Origin: an uncultured Bacteroidales bacterium
GTDB taxonomy: Bacteria; Bacteroidota; Bacteroidia; Bacteroidales; Muribaculaceae
Length of the DNA stretch: 64,000 nucleotides
Assembly: GCA_902800715.1 (NCBI GenBank)
Contig: CADCFN010000008.1
Span: 88,948 to 152,947, forward strand
Direction of reading: 5' to 3'
Shown: one piece after another, positions 18,836-27,945 of the stretch
How the letters are laid out: each line of letters starts with the position of its first letter
Numbering within the stretch: the stretch's first letter is position 1
Translations under genes and position numbers: made by a program
Notes under the pieces: generated by a model
What the model was told of the DNA's origin: nothing
The model's input: the letters and a program-made list of their open reading frames with translations, nothing else
The model's database searches: none

Positions 18836-18916
18836 TCTCTTGGTGAACAATCCGGTATCAACCTGACCTGCAATTGCTTTTCGGGCATTGATTCTGTGCC
18901 ATAGCCGATATAGAGC

Positions 18917-20215
18917 ATGAAAAAACTCCTGTCCTCATTACTGCTACTCTACATCCTGCTGCTCACGCTGTTCACGCTGCTGGTGATTGCCGTACACATG
19001 ATACCGCGCAGTGCGATTGAGCCTCAGTTCAAGAGTTCGGTTGAGATTTTTTCCCAGGAAGGAGTTTACCCCTACAAGCCTTCTTTGGACGGACGCGTCG
19101 TTGTGGACAATCACACCGACTGCTACATGCTCAATGTCGCCTACTGTGTCGATGCCGCCCATCCTGTTGATGCTGCCATGCGCAATTATCGTTATCGTGA
19201 TCATGTCGATATCACGGTATCGATGAGACATCTCGCTGAGGGGCGCATCTTGCGCAAACCCTTTGAATACGGCAAATACTGGCATGGTTATCTGGTGTTT
19301 CTGCGCCCTGTCCTCACGCTGCTGGACTATGGGAAAATCCGTATCCTGAATGGCATCGTCCTGACCATTCTGCTCGCCATTGCCTTGTACCTTCTTATTC
19401 GGCGCTTATCGGTGGGCATAGCCCTGTGCTTTGTCGTGGCTTTGTTCATGGTACATTCGGCGGTTATTCCCTGGTCGCTGCAATTCTCCACATGCTACTA
19501 TATCTCTCTCGTGAGCATGATAGCCCTGTTGGGTTTCAGGTCGTTGAGTGCCACGAGGCATCGCTTGCTGTTGTGTTTCTTTGCCATCGGTGCCGTTACT
19601 TCCTTCCTGGATTTTCTCACCACGCCTGTGATGACACTGGGCTTGCTATTGACGGTGGCGATACTCCTGGATGACAAGCGGTGTGGCATGAGATTCGTGT
19701 TGGCGCTGTGCGTGGCATGGTGCTTGGGCTATGGCTTGATGTGGGCATCCAAATGGGTTATGGCGTTTCTGCTCGCGGGCTATAATCCCCTGGAGGAGGT
19801 TTCTGATTCCGTCCACATCCACTCCGTCGGGAAAGGGGCTGAGCCGGTTTGGACCTATTGGCAGAAGATGCTCGACGTGCTGCTGGAGCGGTGGTCGCTC
19901 TTTACTGTCAAAGGCTTGTCGAGATGGGCCATTATTGCAGTGCTGGCCATACCTGCCCTGCTCAGTATCAGGGGTAACAGGACGTCTTTCAGGAAGTATT
20001 CTGCCTTGTTGTTTGTAGCGATGCTGACCCCGATATGGTATATTGTGGTTGCACGTCACTCCTACACCCATTTCTTCATCACCATGCGTGCCCTGATTGT
20101 GTGCTGGTTCCCTAGCTTGTGCTTTTTGTACAAGAATATCGACTTCAGGCGGTTAGGACTCCCTCGGCTTGCCGATTCTGCCCAAAGTCATCGCGATGGC
20201 GCCTCAAAAGGGTGA
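18917..20215 (+). CDS. Polytopic membrane protein, GT-C-like
   Basis: The 432-residue protein has an N-terminal helix (residues 5-27), a soluble loop of about 110 residues, then eight to ten hydrophobic segments from about residue 127. The loop contains YRYRDHVDI and GRILRKPFEYGKYWHGYLVFLRPVL. A helix, large extracytoplasmic loop and many helices resemble GT-C lipid-linked sugar transferases, but I see no certain catalytic motif. It may be co-transcribed with the DUF2007 gene 81 bp upstream. Function is unknown. Confidence 0.65.
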   Translation: MKKLLSSLLLLYILLLTLFTLLVIAVHMIPRSAIEPQFKSSVEIFSQEGVYPYKPSLDGRVVVDNHTDCYMLNVAYCVDAAHPVDAAMRNYRYRDHVDITVSMRHLAEGRILRKPFEYGKYWHGYLVFLRPVLTLLDYGKIRILNGIVLTILLAIALYLLIRRLSVGIALCFVVALFMVHSAVIPWSLQFSTCYYISLVSMIALLGFRSLSATRHRLLLCFFAIGAVTSFLDFLTTPVMTLGLLLTVAILLDDKRCGMRFVLALCVAWCLGYGLMWASKWVMAFLLAGYNPLEEVSDSVHIHSVGKGAEPVWTYWQKMLDVLLERWSLFTVKGLSRWAIIAVLAIPALLSIRGNRTSFRKYSALLFVAMLTPIWYIVVARHSYTHFFITMRALIVCWFPSLCFLYKNIDFRRLGLPRLADSAQSHRDGASKG

Positions 20216-20306
20216 TGAGTGTTAAAACTTGCCGCATTTATACTAACTAGGGCAGTTTTCTCGTTATAAGGATAACTAACTTGATAATTAAGAGACAAGA
20301 CTATAT

Positions 20307-21338
20307 ATGAGAATCAATTTGCGTCACCTGATATTGATGACCGTGTGTGCTGTGGCATTGTCTGCCATTGCCGATAACGGTGTCAAGACCACGGCATATA
20401 ATTTCCTGTCTGTGCCGTCATCGAGCCATGTATATGGCCTCGGTGGGCACAACCTCACCATCATTGACGACGACATCAACCTCGTGGAGCAGAATCCCGC
20501 ATTGCTGGGACCCGAGTATGACCATCAGGTGGGACTCAACTACATGCGCTACATCGGCGAGACCAATTTCGCTGGCTTGCGCTATGGTCAGGGTGTGAGC
20601 GAACATGGCGCATTTGGCGTGGGCATCCAGTACTTCGGCTACGGCAATATCCAGGGTGCAGACATCGACGGTACCAAGACGGGCACTTTCAATGCCAGCG
20701 ATATGGCCTTCAGCCTCACCTACAGCCACGACATCAGTGACCGCTTCCGTGGCGGTATCACCGTGAAGTATCTCTATTCCAAATATGAGGACTACAGCGC
20801 TGGTGCCATCGCTGCTGATTTGGGTATCAACTACTATGACCCCGACCATGAGTTTAGCGCTTCGTTGGTGGCAAAGAACTTGGGTGGTCAGGTGAAGAAA
20901 TTCAACGAGTATAAGGACAATCTGCCTTGGGATATCCAGTTCGGTGTCAGCAAGATGCTGGGCCATGCACCCATTCGACTGCACCTCACCGCCTATGAAC
21001 TGGCGCGCTGGAAATCGCCCTACTATAAGATTGAGGATGTCAACAACCCCAACAGTGGCCTGATCAAGAAAGACTCCTTCGGCAGCAACCTCTTGCGCCA
21101 CCTCGTCTTTGGTGTTGACGTTCTGCCCACCGATAACATCTATCTGGGCATTGGCTATAATTACCGCACCCGCTCCGACATGGCGACCTACAAGCGTGAC
21201 TTCATGTCGGGACTCTCAATCGGCGGTGGCTTGAAGGTGAGGGCCTTCGGCTTCGGGGCAGCCTTTGCGCGTCCGCACACCGGTGCCTCGACCTTCATGT
21301 TCAACCTCACCACTTCAATCGGTGAGTTGCTCAAGTAA
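20307..21338 (+). CDS. porQ: Type IX secretion system protein PorQ
   Basis: This 343-residue outer-membrane protein is a PorV/PorQ-type beta barrel. The signal peptide ends at LSAIAD. The start of the mature protein, TTAYNFLSVPSSSHVYGLGG, followed by NLVEQNPALLGPEYDHQVGLNYMRYIG is typical of PorQ, as are GAFGVGIQYFGYG and the C-terminal barrel strands GLSIGGGLKVRAFGFGAAFA. PorQ works with PorV in delivering cargo with C-terminal signals to the surface. This supports a type IX pathway in the organism and fits the sorting-type tail at 7745. A terminator follows at 21350. Confidence 0.88.
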   Translation: MRINLRHLILMTVCAVALSAIADNGVKTTAYNFLSVPSSSHVYGLGGHNLTIIDDDINLVEQNPALLGPEYDHQVGLNYMRYIGETNFAGLRYGQGVSEHGAFGVGIQYFGYGNIQGADIDGTKTGTFNASDMAFSLTYSHDISDRFRGGITVKYLYSKYEDYSAGAIAADLGINYYDPDHEFSASLVAKNLGGQVKKFNEYKDNLPWDIQFGVSKMLGHAPIRLHLTAYELARWKSPYYKIEDVNNPNSGLIKKDSFGSNLLRHLVFGVDVLPTDNIYLGIGYNYRTRSDMATYKRDFMSGLSIGGGLKVRAFGFGAAFARPHTGASTFMFNLTTSIGELLK

Positions 21339-21349
21339 ATAACTAACAT

Positions 21350-21375
21350 TGCACTCTCTACAGAGTGCATTTTTT
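21350..21375 (+). terminator. Rho-independent terminator
   Basis: TGCACTCT (21350-21357) pairs with AGAGTGCA (21362-21369) around a 4-nt loop, followed by six T. It ends porQ. Confidence 0.85.
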
Positions 21376-21455
21376 ATAGATGACCGATTTTTCAACTAAC
21401 AAGTTCTCTTAGCACCTTGTGTTTTATATATTAAGCCAAAAACTGAATTATCGAT

Positions 21456-22547
21456 ATGAAAAAGTCATTACTTCTGTTTTTGTTGTTAGTTATTGCGGCT
21501 GTTGCCCATGCTCAGCGCATTCAAGTCGTTGACACCGATGGACTGCCTATCTCTGCGGTGTGTGTGACCAACGAGAAAGGCGCCCTGGTGGGTTCTACCG
21601 ATAACGATGGTTGGCTGGACGATGTCAAGGGTGTGAACCACCTTTTCTTCTCGCATGTGGCTTTCAAGGCCAAGGAGGTCAAAATGGATACCGTCTCCAA
21701 CTTGTGTGTGGTGATGCAGGACCAGAATTTCGAGTTGGGCGAAGTAGAGGTCAAGCCCAAGGAATTGCTTTATGTTCAGACCTATTACCGCTGCGTCTAT
21801 GTCTGTGACGAAGGTCCATTGTACTTCCGTGCTGGCGTGGTGGATAACACCTATGAGTTGGCCAAGCAGAAGATTTCGGCCAAAACCCGTAGCGTTTCTA
21901 AAGGTAAAGGCATCCTGCGTTTCATCCTCAGCACCCTCGTGGGTCACTACATCGACAAGTGGGCACGCATCGACACGACTACCCGTTACAAACTGATTCT
22001 TGAAAATGTGAACAAGGGTTCTCTGTTCATAGCCGAGGAACCATCCGGCCGCCGTGTGGTGAGCGACACCATTTCGGTGTTGGGCTATATTGATGATGAT
22101 ATGCTGGCGGGTCAGCGCACTACCAGCTTTGACCTCTGGACCTATGATGATCACATCGAGGCGACTAAGGCCGCAGCCAAGGCAGCCAAGACCGGCAAGA
22201 AGCCAAAAGAGAAAAAGAAGAAACATGAAGCCAACCATGGCTATTTTGAGCTTTATAACATCAACGAGAACGGGCAGTCACGCATCGACGACCTGGTGAT
22301 GAAACAAATCCTTGTGTCGGGGCATTTTGAAAGAACCGACCAGGATTACATCATCCTGCTCGAGACCTACACCATCGGCCGCGATTATATCGATAAAAAG
22401 GAGTTCAAGCAGACCCGCAAGGAGAACGAGGTGGAGATGGATATTGACGAACTGCGCCGCCTGGAACAGAATTACCACATCCCGCCCTTGGCTCCCAACC
22501 TCAAGGCCGCTGTGGACGAACTTTTCAAGAAGAATGAGAAAGACTAA
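21456..22547 (+). CDS. Secreted protein with carboxypeptidase-like regulatory domain
   Basis: The 363-residue protein has a signal peptide (MKKSLLLFLLLVIAAVAHAQ) and an N-terminal carboxypeptidase-regulatory-like beta domain (residues about 22-95: IQVVDTDGLPISAVCVTNEKGALVGSTDNDG, HLFFSHVAFK). The rest is not assigned. It includes YYRCVYVCDEGPLYFRAGVVDNTY, a Lys-rich stretch at about 245-265 (AKTGKKPKEKKKKHE) and a helical C-terminus. It has no plug or barrel, so it is not a TonB receptor. This domain order is common in Bacteroidales outer-membrane-associated proteins of unknown role. Confidence 0.72.
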   Translation: MKKSLLLFLLLVIAAVAHAQRIQVVDTDGLPISAVCVTNEKGALVGSTDNDGWLDDVKGVNHLFFSHVAFKAKEVKMDTVSNLCVVMQDQNFELGEVEVKPKELLYVQTYYRCVYVCDEGPLYFRAGVVDNTYELAKQKISAKTRSVSKGKGILRFILSTLVGHYIDKWARIDTTTRYKLILENVNKGSLFIAEEPSGRRVVSDTISVLGYIDDDMLAGQRTTSFDLWTYDDHIEATKAAAKAAKTGKKPKEKKKKHEANHGYFELYNINENGQSRIDDLVMKQILVSGHFERTDQDYIILLETYTIGRDYIDKKEFKQTRKENEVEMDIDELRRLEQNYHIPPLAPNLKAAVDELFKKNEKD

Positions 22548-22560
22548 AGCTTAACCCCTC

Positions 22561-22695
22561 ATGGACTCGGTAACCGCTTTTCTGAAAGAAAACTACGACC
22601 TGGTCACACTGCTAGTGGCTGTACTCGGAGTGATTATCGCTTTCATTTCTATGGTATATGAAATGAAAAAGAAATCCAGGAACAAAAAGAAATAG
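22561..22695 (+). CDS. Small single-helix membrane protein
   Basis: An ATG 13 bp after the previous stop opens a 44-residue ORF that starts MDSVTAFLKENYD. One clear membrane helix covers about residues 14-33 (VTLLVAVLGVIIAFISMVY), followed by a strongly basic tail (MKKKSRNKKK). The composition is that of a real small membrane protein and not of chance sequence. Its TAG stop (22693-22695) lies inside the left arm of the inverted-repeat element that follows, so that element may have supplied the stop codon. Function is unknown. Confidence 0.6.
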   Translation: MDSVTAFLKENYDLVTLLVAVLGVIIAFISMVYEMKKKSRNKKK

Positions 22696-22812
22696 AGGGT
22701 GTGTCATAATTCAACTGCTAGAACTATAACCGCCCTGCGGGCGGGAAATTAATCAAATTAATTATAAAATTTTTATTAATATGATAATAGTATTAATGAC
22801 ACACCCTCTATT
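22691..22812. mobile_element. MITE-like element with 17-bp perfect terminal inverted repeats
   Basis: AATAGAGGGTGTGTCAT (22691-22707) recurs as an exact reverse complement at 22796-22812, enclosing 88 bp. Inside is a GC hairpin, CCGCCC-tgc-GGGCGG (22730-22744), followed by AT-rich sequence. No ORF is present. Size and ends fit a miniature inverted-repeat element or IS remnant. A hairpin terminator is an alternative, but the arms are far apart and have no T tract. Confidence 0.6.
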
Positions 22813-22889
22813 CAACAGCTTTTGAACACTTTTAGCTAGCAAAATTGTTTTTTTGCGATTAAAAATGGTATTATCAATCAAATAATGCC

Positions 22890-22897
22890 TATATTTG
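22890..22897 (+). promoter_or_regulatory. -7 box of Bacteroidales promoter
   Basis: TATATTTG lies 32 bp before the ATG at 22929. No TTG lies at the ideal spacing upstream. Confidence 0.5.
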
Positions 22898-22928
22898 TGC
22901 ATTCATTACCCATTGATTTTGAGATTTT

Positions 22929-23438
22929 ATGAAAAATGTGTTCTTGCTCGCCTCGTTGTTAGTTAGTGTGTTTACGCTTAATGCCCAAGACACGTTGGTC
23001 GCCTATCTCTCGCCTGACGGCATGATGACCCACATCCTCAACAAGGCCCGCGGGGGAACGGTTATGTCGCTTTCAAACGATACCGATTATGTGTTGACCT
23101 TGACCACGCCCCAGGACGGTTGGTGGAAGATTGTTGATATTTGGACCGCCGGTGACGATGATTCCGAGGTGGTCTTGGAGGGCTCGGACACTGGTGAGTA
23201 TTGGATTCATTTCAGGGCACTTGGGCTGGGTACGAGTAACTACGGTGGCCAAGAACTTTACCTGCGTGATGCACCCGATGACAATGCCAACATCGTGTTC
23301 ACCTTCAACCAGGAAATGGAACTCATGCCCATGGACATCCAGGGCGACTGGGTAAAGGTCATGGTGGACGGCTATGACATCGTCGGATGGATTGAGGCGG
23401 AATGGCTATGCAGCAATCCCTTGACCAACTGCTGCTGA
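22929..23438 (+). CDS. Secreted SH3-like domain protein
   Basis: The 169-residue protein has a signal peptide (MKNVFLLASLLVSVFTLNAQ). The C-terminal half (residues about 105-165: YLRDAPDDNANIVFTFN, ELMPMDIQGDWVKVMVDGYDIVGWIEAEWLC) is a bacterial SH3-type module, usually a wall or ligand-binding fold. Residues 25-100 contain GWWKIVDIWTA and look like a second, weaker module. The C-terminus is Cys-rich (CSNPLTNCC). It is followed by other secreted proteins but has its own -7 box. The specific role is unknown. Confidence 0.72.
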   Translation: MKNVFLLASLLVSVFTLNAQDTLVAYLSPDGMMTHILNKARGGTVMSLSNDTDYVLTLTTPQDGWWKIVDIWTAGDDDSEVVLEGSDTGEYWIHFRALGLGTSNYGGQELYLRDAPDDNANIVFTFNQEMELMPMDIQGDWVKVMVDGYDIVGWIEAEWLCSNPLTNCC

Positions 23439-23515
23439 TGGATGAAGCCGATGTATTTGGCATCGGTATCAAGCATAAAACTAACGTATTTACTAACCAT
23501 AATTCTTAATAGCGT

Positions 23516-24943
23516 ATGAAAAAACTTTTACTACTCCTTGTGGCTCTTTTTGCCAGCCTAACGGCAACAGCCCAGTATGTTGCAATCTATGCCTCTCCCT
23601 ACTCAAGTGGCATGGTCCAAGTGGGAACCGACAATAATATGGGTCCTCTCTTGGATGGTTCCAGCATGACAATCGTCGAAGCGGGGCAAACTGTTTACTT
23701 CAGTTTCCAACCTTTCAACGGTTACAAGTTCAATGGTATTCGATACAAAAACTTGTCAAGCGATGATGTCACCGAACTCCCTGGCGGCATCTATTCTTTC
23801 ATCATGCCCGATTTCACCGGGGACAATTTCTGGGTATCAATTTATATCGATTTTGTAGTGGATGAAGAGCCGCCTGTCGTAACCGGAATTGACATCAATG
23901 AGGAAAACTTCCCCGATGAGAACTTCCGCAACTGGTTGCTCTCCCAGTCTTACGGCGCCGACGCGGTTATCACCGAGTCTGAGATGATGGGCATCGGCAA
24001 GATTGATGCGCAGTCATGCGGTATTCACGACCTCACAGGTATTGAATACTTCACTCAGCTGTATGAGCTTAATGTCAGCAACCCGTATGGTACATCCCAA
24101 GAGAATTGGAACACAATCACATCGCTCAACGTGTCCAACAAAACCTACTTGAGGAAACTCGTGGTTTGCAACAACCAACTCGAATCACTAGACCTCTCTC
24201 GCTGTCCCGACTTGAGAAATCTGGATTGCAGTGATAATGCTTTGACACAACTCGATGTTACCGACTGCCCGTTATTGTCCATGCTCTATTGTATGAACAA
24301 CCAGCTCACTGAACTTGACTTGTCTCAGAATCCGCATTTGGCTGTGTTCTCGTGCATGGGCAACCAACTCACAGAACTTGATGTCACCAGCAATGTGGAT
24401 CTGGAGCAACTGTTCTGTGAAAACAACAAGTTGACCTCAGTTAATGTGACCAACCTGAACAAACTCATAATGTTCAATTGCAATGACAACCTGTTGACAG
24501 CACTTGACGTGACGGGATGCACACAGCTGTTCCAACTGTATTTCTACAACAACAAGATTAATGGTCAGGCGATGGAAGATTTGGTGAACTCATTGGAAAC
24601 ACCACCCAATGGCGGTTATATGGTGGTTGTGGACCTGGACAATGAGGCAGAGCAAAACGCCATGACCAAGGCCCAGGTGGCGACAGCAAGAGCAAAACAC
24701 TGGTCGGTGGAAGGCATTAGTGAAGAGGACTTTTACCCCTATGATGGCATTGACGATGTCACTGTCATCATGGGCGACGTGGACCAAGATGGCAATGTCA
24801 CCATTGCTGACGTCACCATGCTGATTGACTACTTGTTGAATGATGTTACCTCAGCGCCCGCCGAAGCCGACATGGATGGCGACAGCACAGTAGCTATCGG
24901 CGACGTCACGGCGCTCATCGACTACCTCCTCAACAACATCTGA
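23516..24943 (+). CDS. Secreted leucine-rich-repeat protein with dockerin-like tail
   Basis: This 475-residue secreted protein (signal peptide ending ATAQ) begins with a beta module (YVAIYASPYSSGMVQV, residues 20-115). From about 160 to 350 it has internalin-type leucine-rich repeats of about 20-21 residues (LRNLDCSDNALTQLDVTDCP, LYCMNNQLTELDLSQNP and so on), a protein-binding fold. The C-terminus (residues 418-475) is two dockerin-like EF-hand repeats, GDVDQDGNVTIADVTMLIDY and ADMDGDSTVAIGDVTALIDY, which bind Ca2+. Dockerins pair with cohesins in clostridia; the partner in gut Bacteroidales is unclear. A terminator follows at 24964. Confidence 0.88.
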   Translation: MKKLLLLLVALFASLTATAQYVAIYASPYSSGMVQVGTDNNMGPLLDGSSMTIVEAGQTVYFSFQPFNGYKFNGIRYKNLSSDDVTELPGGIYSFIMPDFTGDNFWVSIYIDFVVDEEPPVVTGIDINEENFPDENFRNWLLSQSYGADAVITESEMMGIGKIDAQSCGIHDLTGIEYFTQLYELNVSNPYGTSQENWNTITSLNVSNKTYLRKLVVCNNQLESLDLSRCPDLRNLDCSDNALTQLDVTDCPLLSMLYCMNNQLTELDLSQNPHLAVFSCMGNQLTELDVTSNVDLEQLFCENNKLTSVNVTNLNKLIMFNCNDNLLTALDVTGCTQLFQLYFYNNKINGQAMEDLVNSLETPPNGGYMVVVDLDNEAEQNAMTKAQVATARAKHWSVEGISEEDFYPYDGIDDVTVIMGDVDQDGNVTIADVTMLIDYLLNDVTSAPAEADMDGDSTVAIGDVTALIDYLLNNI

Positions 24944-24963
24944 CAACAAACATCACACTCAAT

Positions 24964-25000
24964 AAACTGAGACGCAAAACCTTTTGCGTCTCAGTTTTTG
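24964..25000 (+). terminator. Rho-independent terminator built from the GAGACGCAAAA palindrome
   Basis: A 16-bp perfect stem (24964-24979 with 24982-24997, 2-nt loop) is followed by TTTTTG. It ends the leucine-rich-repeat gene. It is the first of three copies of the same palindrome. Confidence 0.8.
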
Positions 25001-25101
25001 CAATTAGGGTATCTGAAGAAAAACGCCAGTCATATCTTAATTAACGTGAGCTCGACGATAATATATTCTGGATTTCAACGAGTTAGCTATCTGAGGACTT
25101 G

Positions 25102-25127
25102 TAGAGACGCAAAATTTTGCGTCTCTA
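25102..25127. repeat. Perfect 26-bp palindrome, second copy
   Basis: TAGAGACGCAAAA is followed directly by its exact reverse complement. The core matches the terminator at 24964, but there is no T tract. Confidence 0.7.
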
Positions 25128-25157
25128 ATCGCTGGGCATTACCAAGCGGCTTACACC

Positions 25158-25179
25158 GAGACGCAAGATTTTGCGTCTC
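25158..25179. repeat. Palindrome, third copy
   Basis: GAGACGCAA (25158-25166) pairs with TTGCGTCTC (25171-25179) around GATT. It shares the core of the two copies upstream. Confidence 0.65.
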
Positions 25180-25259
25180 TACATATCTATATCAATTGAT
25201 TATAATGAGTATATTTTCATCGAAATCACGCTAATCATATCAGTAATTGAGGGTGATAA

Positions 25260-25293
25260 TTGTCGGCTCGAAATGAAAAAAGATGTATCTTTG
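25260..25293 (+). promoter_or_regulatory. Bacteroidales promoter
   Basis: TATCTTTG (25286-25293) is preceded by TTG (25260-25262) with a spacer of 23 bp, slightly long. It lies 46 bp before the C10 peptidase ATG. Confidence 0.55.
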
Positions 25294-25339
25294 CAGTATT
25301 CATTTTGATTTCAACAATTATTAAACTAGGAAAGCCTTT

Positions 25340-27748
25340 ATGAGAAGTTTCAAAGCATTACTTTTACTGATGTGCCTTGCAGTCTCCACCACTGTATGGG
25401 CCGAGTCGATTAACGAGAGTCAGGCGCGCACGATTGCAGCCCGTTTCATGGCTTCACGCGCCTTGCCTTCCACTTCCCTCAAGATGGCCAGCAAAGCGCC
25501 CCGCTTGAGTGCCAGCGCAGGTGCCGACCAGGCTGCCTACTATGTGTTCAACTGCAGTAGCCGCGGTTATGTCATCGTCGCCGGTGATGACCGTGCGCCC
25601 GCAGTGTTGGGCTACAGCGACGAGGGTACTTTCGACAGCGAGAACATGCCCGAGGGCTTGCAGTATCTGCTCGAGGGCTATGCTGCCCAGATTGATGCCT
25701 TAACGCGTGGCGCCAAGGCCGAGACGCAGTTGCGTGACGCTGGCGCCATCCGCCCGCTGGTGACTTCCTCGTGGGGCCAGGACAACCCTTACAATATCCT
25801 GTTGCCCTATCTCCCCTCGGGCAAGCATGTCTATACGGGTTGCGTTGCCACAGCCTTGTCCCAAGTGATGCGTTACTGGAAATGGCCCGCCCGTCCCTCT
25901 CGTCCCATTCCTGCTTACACCAGCACTTACACCGCCAACAACGAGACCATGTCATTTAACATGCCTGAGTTGTCCGTTGTCGACTTTGACTGGAATGCGA
26001 TGCAGGACACCTACGAGACGTTCGATACAGCTAGCGTTGCAGCCTTGGCTGCCGCTAGGTTGAACCTCTATAGTGCCCAGGTCATGAAGATGACATTTGG
26101 TAAATACTCATCTAACGCCAATACGGCTGCAATACCCGCTATGGCAGCAGCCTACTTTGACTATGACGCCAGCGCTCACGTAGCGGGCCGTTCCAACTAC
26201 AGTACGCAGGGATGGACCGACCTCATTTACGCCGAGTTGGTAGCCGGACGCCCCGTCATCTACTTCGGTAGCAAGAAGACAGGCGGCCATGCCTTTATCT
26301 GCGACGGTTATGATGGCAATGGCATGTTCCACTTCAACTGGGGCTGGAACGGCGACAGCAACGGCTACTACCTGCTCAATGTAATCAACCCCGACGAGCA
26401 GGGTACGGGTAGTGCCGCTGGTGCCTATGGCTACATCTACTCCCAGGGGGCATTAGTGGGCTTTAAGCCTAACAAGGGTGGCAGTCACACCTTTGAACTC
26501 ACGACGCCCAATGTAATGCTTAACAGCTACACCGGCACTCGTGAGGACACCAATCAATCATTCAAGGCCGTTGTCTCGGGTAACTATTATAACTATACCT
26601 CCAACACGATTGATGTGCGCTTCGGTTGGGGCCTCTTTAACATGAGTGGTGAGATGATCAAAAGGCTCTACAGCGCCTACATCGAGTCATTCGAACCCGG
26701 CCATTTTACGTTGGACCAACAATATGAACTGTTGTTTGGTGAAGGCATGACAAGTGGCACCTACCGCATCTTGCCTATTTACAGTGAGTTAGGCCAGGAT
26801 AATTGGCGTCCCTGTGTGGGTGCTGACCGCAACTATATCGAGGTGACCATCGACGGCAACCAGTGCTCTTTCACTGGACACGGCACCTCTGGCACGCGCG
26901 AGTACGTCGTCAACAACGTCTACTTGACGGGCTATATGCACGCTGGCCGTTCCATCGCCATTGACGTCAATATGACCAATAATGGTCTGTCAAGCAATGA
27001 AATGCTGCACATGTTCATCAACGGCGCCTTTGCTGCTTCGGGCTATGTGTGTCTGGAAACGGGCGAAACGGGTAATATCCATTACACCTACTTGTTCAAT
27101 ACCCCGGGCAACTACACCCTCACTTGGTCGTGGAACGAGGATGGCAGCAATCCCATCGCCACCAGTTACATCACCATCAACCCGATGCCTACTGCTAACT
27201 TGAGCGGCACTATCAGGGTTCTTGATGTTGATGAAACTGGCAAGGTTATCAATAGCGACAAAATTAGCGTCGAGCTCACTATTACCAACAACGGAGAGAC
27301 AACCTACGACGAGGATATCTCAACCATATTGTACAAGCACACCTATGGCAATTATGGCACGAGTGTGCAGGATGTGAGCCAGCGTCTGGTGCTCGCCCCG
27401 GGCGAAACCACCAAGATGCAATTTGACATGACTAACGTCATCGATGGTTGGAGCTACTTCCTTATGGCCAGCTACTACAGCGAGGGAGTCCAAAAGACTT
27501 TTGATGTCACAGCGGCTTACACTGTCGTCTTCCCCGAGATTCCTCAGGTTATACCTGGCGACGTTGACGGTGATGGTATCGTAGCGGTACCTGATGTTAC
27601 GGCACTGATCGATTACATGTTGTTTGGCGATTCCACTGGTATCAATCTTGAGGCAGCCGATTTGGATGGCGACCACCAAGCGGGCATGAGCGACCTCACA
27701 ATCCTCATCGACATAATTCTTGGTTTGGTAACACCCGTTAATCCTTGA
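25340..27748 (+). CDS. Secreted C10-family cysteine peptidase with dockerin-like tail
   Basis: The 802-residue protein is a streptopain-family (C10) protease. A signal peptide (ending VWA) precedes a Spi-type prodomain (residues about 22-125: YYVFNCSSRGYVIVAGDDRAPAVLGYSDEG). The catalytic domain covers about 140-375, with Cys168 in VYTGCVATALSQVMRYWKWP and His317 in GGHAFICDGYDGNGMFHFNWGW. Beta-rich domains follow. The tail (about 735-802: GDVDGDGIVAVPDVTALIDY, ADLDGDHQAGMSDLTILIDI) is dockerin-like. Such proteases are made as zymogens, activated by prodomain removal and act outside the cell. It has its own promoter and a terminator at 27778. Confidence 0.93.
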   Translation: MRSFKALLLLMCLAVSTTVWAESINESQARTIAARFMASRALPSTSLKMASKAPRLSASAGADQAAYYVFNCSSRGYVIVAGDDRAPAVLGYSDEGTFDSENMPEGLQYLLEGYAAQIDALTRGAKAETQLRDAGAIRPLVTSSWGQDNPYNILLPYLPSGKHVYTGCVATALSQVMRYWKWPARPSRPIPAYTSTYTANNETMSFNMPELSVVDFDWNAMQDTYETFDTASVAALAAARLNLYSAQVMKMTFGKYSSNANTAAIPAMAAAYFDYDASAHVAGRSNYSTQGWTDLIYAELVAGRPVIYFGSKKTGGHAFICDGYDGNGMFHFNWGWNGDSNGYYLLNVINPDEQGTGSAAGAYGYIYSQGALVGFKPNKGGSHTFELTTPNVMLNSYTGTREDTNQSFKAVVSGNYYNYTSNTIDVRFGWGLFNMSGEMIKRLYSAYIESFEPGHFTLDQQYELLFGEGMTSGTYRILPIYSELGQDNWRPCVGADRNYIEVTIDGNQCSFTGHGTSGTREYVVNNVYLTGYMHAGRSIAIDVNMTNNGLSSNEMLHMFINGAFAASGYVCLETGETGNIHYTYLFNTPGNYTLTWSWNEDGSNPIATSYITINPMPTANLSGTIRVLDVDETGKVINSDKISVELTITNNGETTYDEDISTILYKHTYGNYGTSVQDVSQRLVLAPGETTKMQFDMTNVIDGWSYFLMASYYSEGVQKTFDVTAAYTVVFPEIPQVIPGDVDGDGIVAVPDVTALIDYMLFGDSTGINLEAADLDGDHQAGMSDLTILIDIILGLVTPVNP

Positions 27749-27777
27749 CCCCTAGCTGATATAGCTAAATAAACCTC

Positions 27778-27815
27778 ACTCCAAGCCACCCAGTACTGGG
27801 CGGCTTGGAGTTTCT
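27778..27815 (+). terminator. Terminator between convergent genes
   Basis: ACTCCAAGCC (27778-27787) pairs with GGCTTGGAGT (27802-27811), and CCCAGT pairs with ACTGGG inside, giving a 16-bp stem with one internal mismatch, followed by TTCTT. It ends the C10 peptidase gene and may also serve the convergent ATPase gene. Confidence 0.75.
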
Positions 27816-27945
27816 TCATGCAATCTGCCGTCTGAAAGACATTCGAGCTAAATTGCTACATAACTGCTTGGAATATATGCGTTTTAGTACAGATAATAGA
27901 CTGTTTTTCTTCTTTTTGAACTGCGCCTTTTGCAATTCAATGATA

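Larger units (their letters stand above)
24944..25339. other. Intergenic region with three copies of one palindrome
   Basis: This 396-bp AT-rich gap holds three related palindromes built on GAGACGCAA/TTGCGTCTC (24964-24997, 25102-25127, 25158-25179) and the promoter of the next gene. Short ORFs here consist mainly of the palindromes and are not believable. Confidence 0.6.

Noticed and set aside
24964-25179. CRISPR-like repeats
   Set aside because: Palindromes differ in length and lie at unequal distances of about 135 and 55 bp, with no cas genes.
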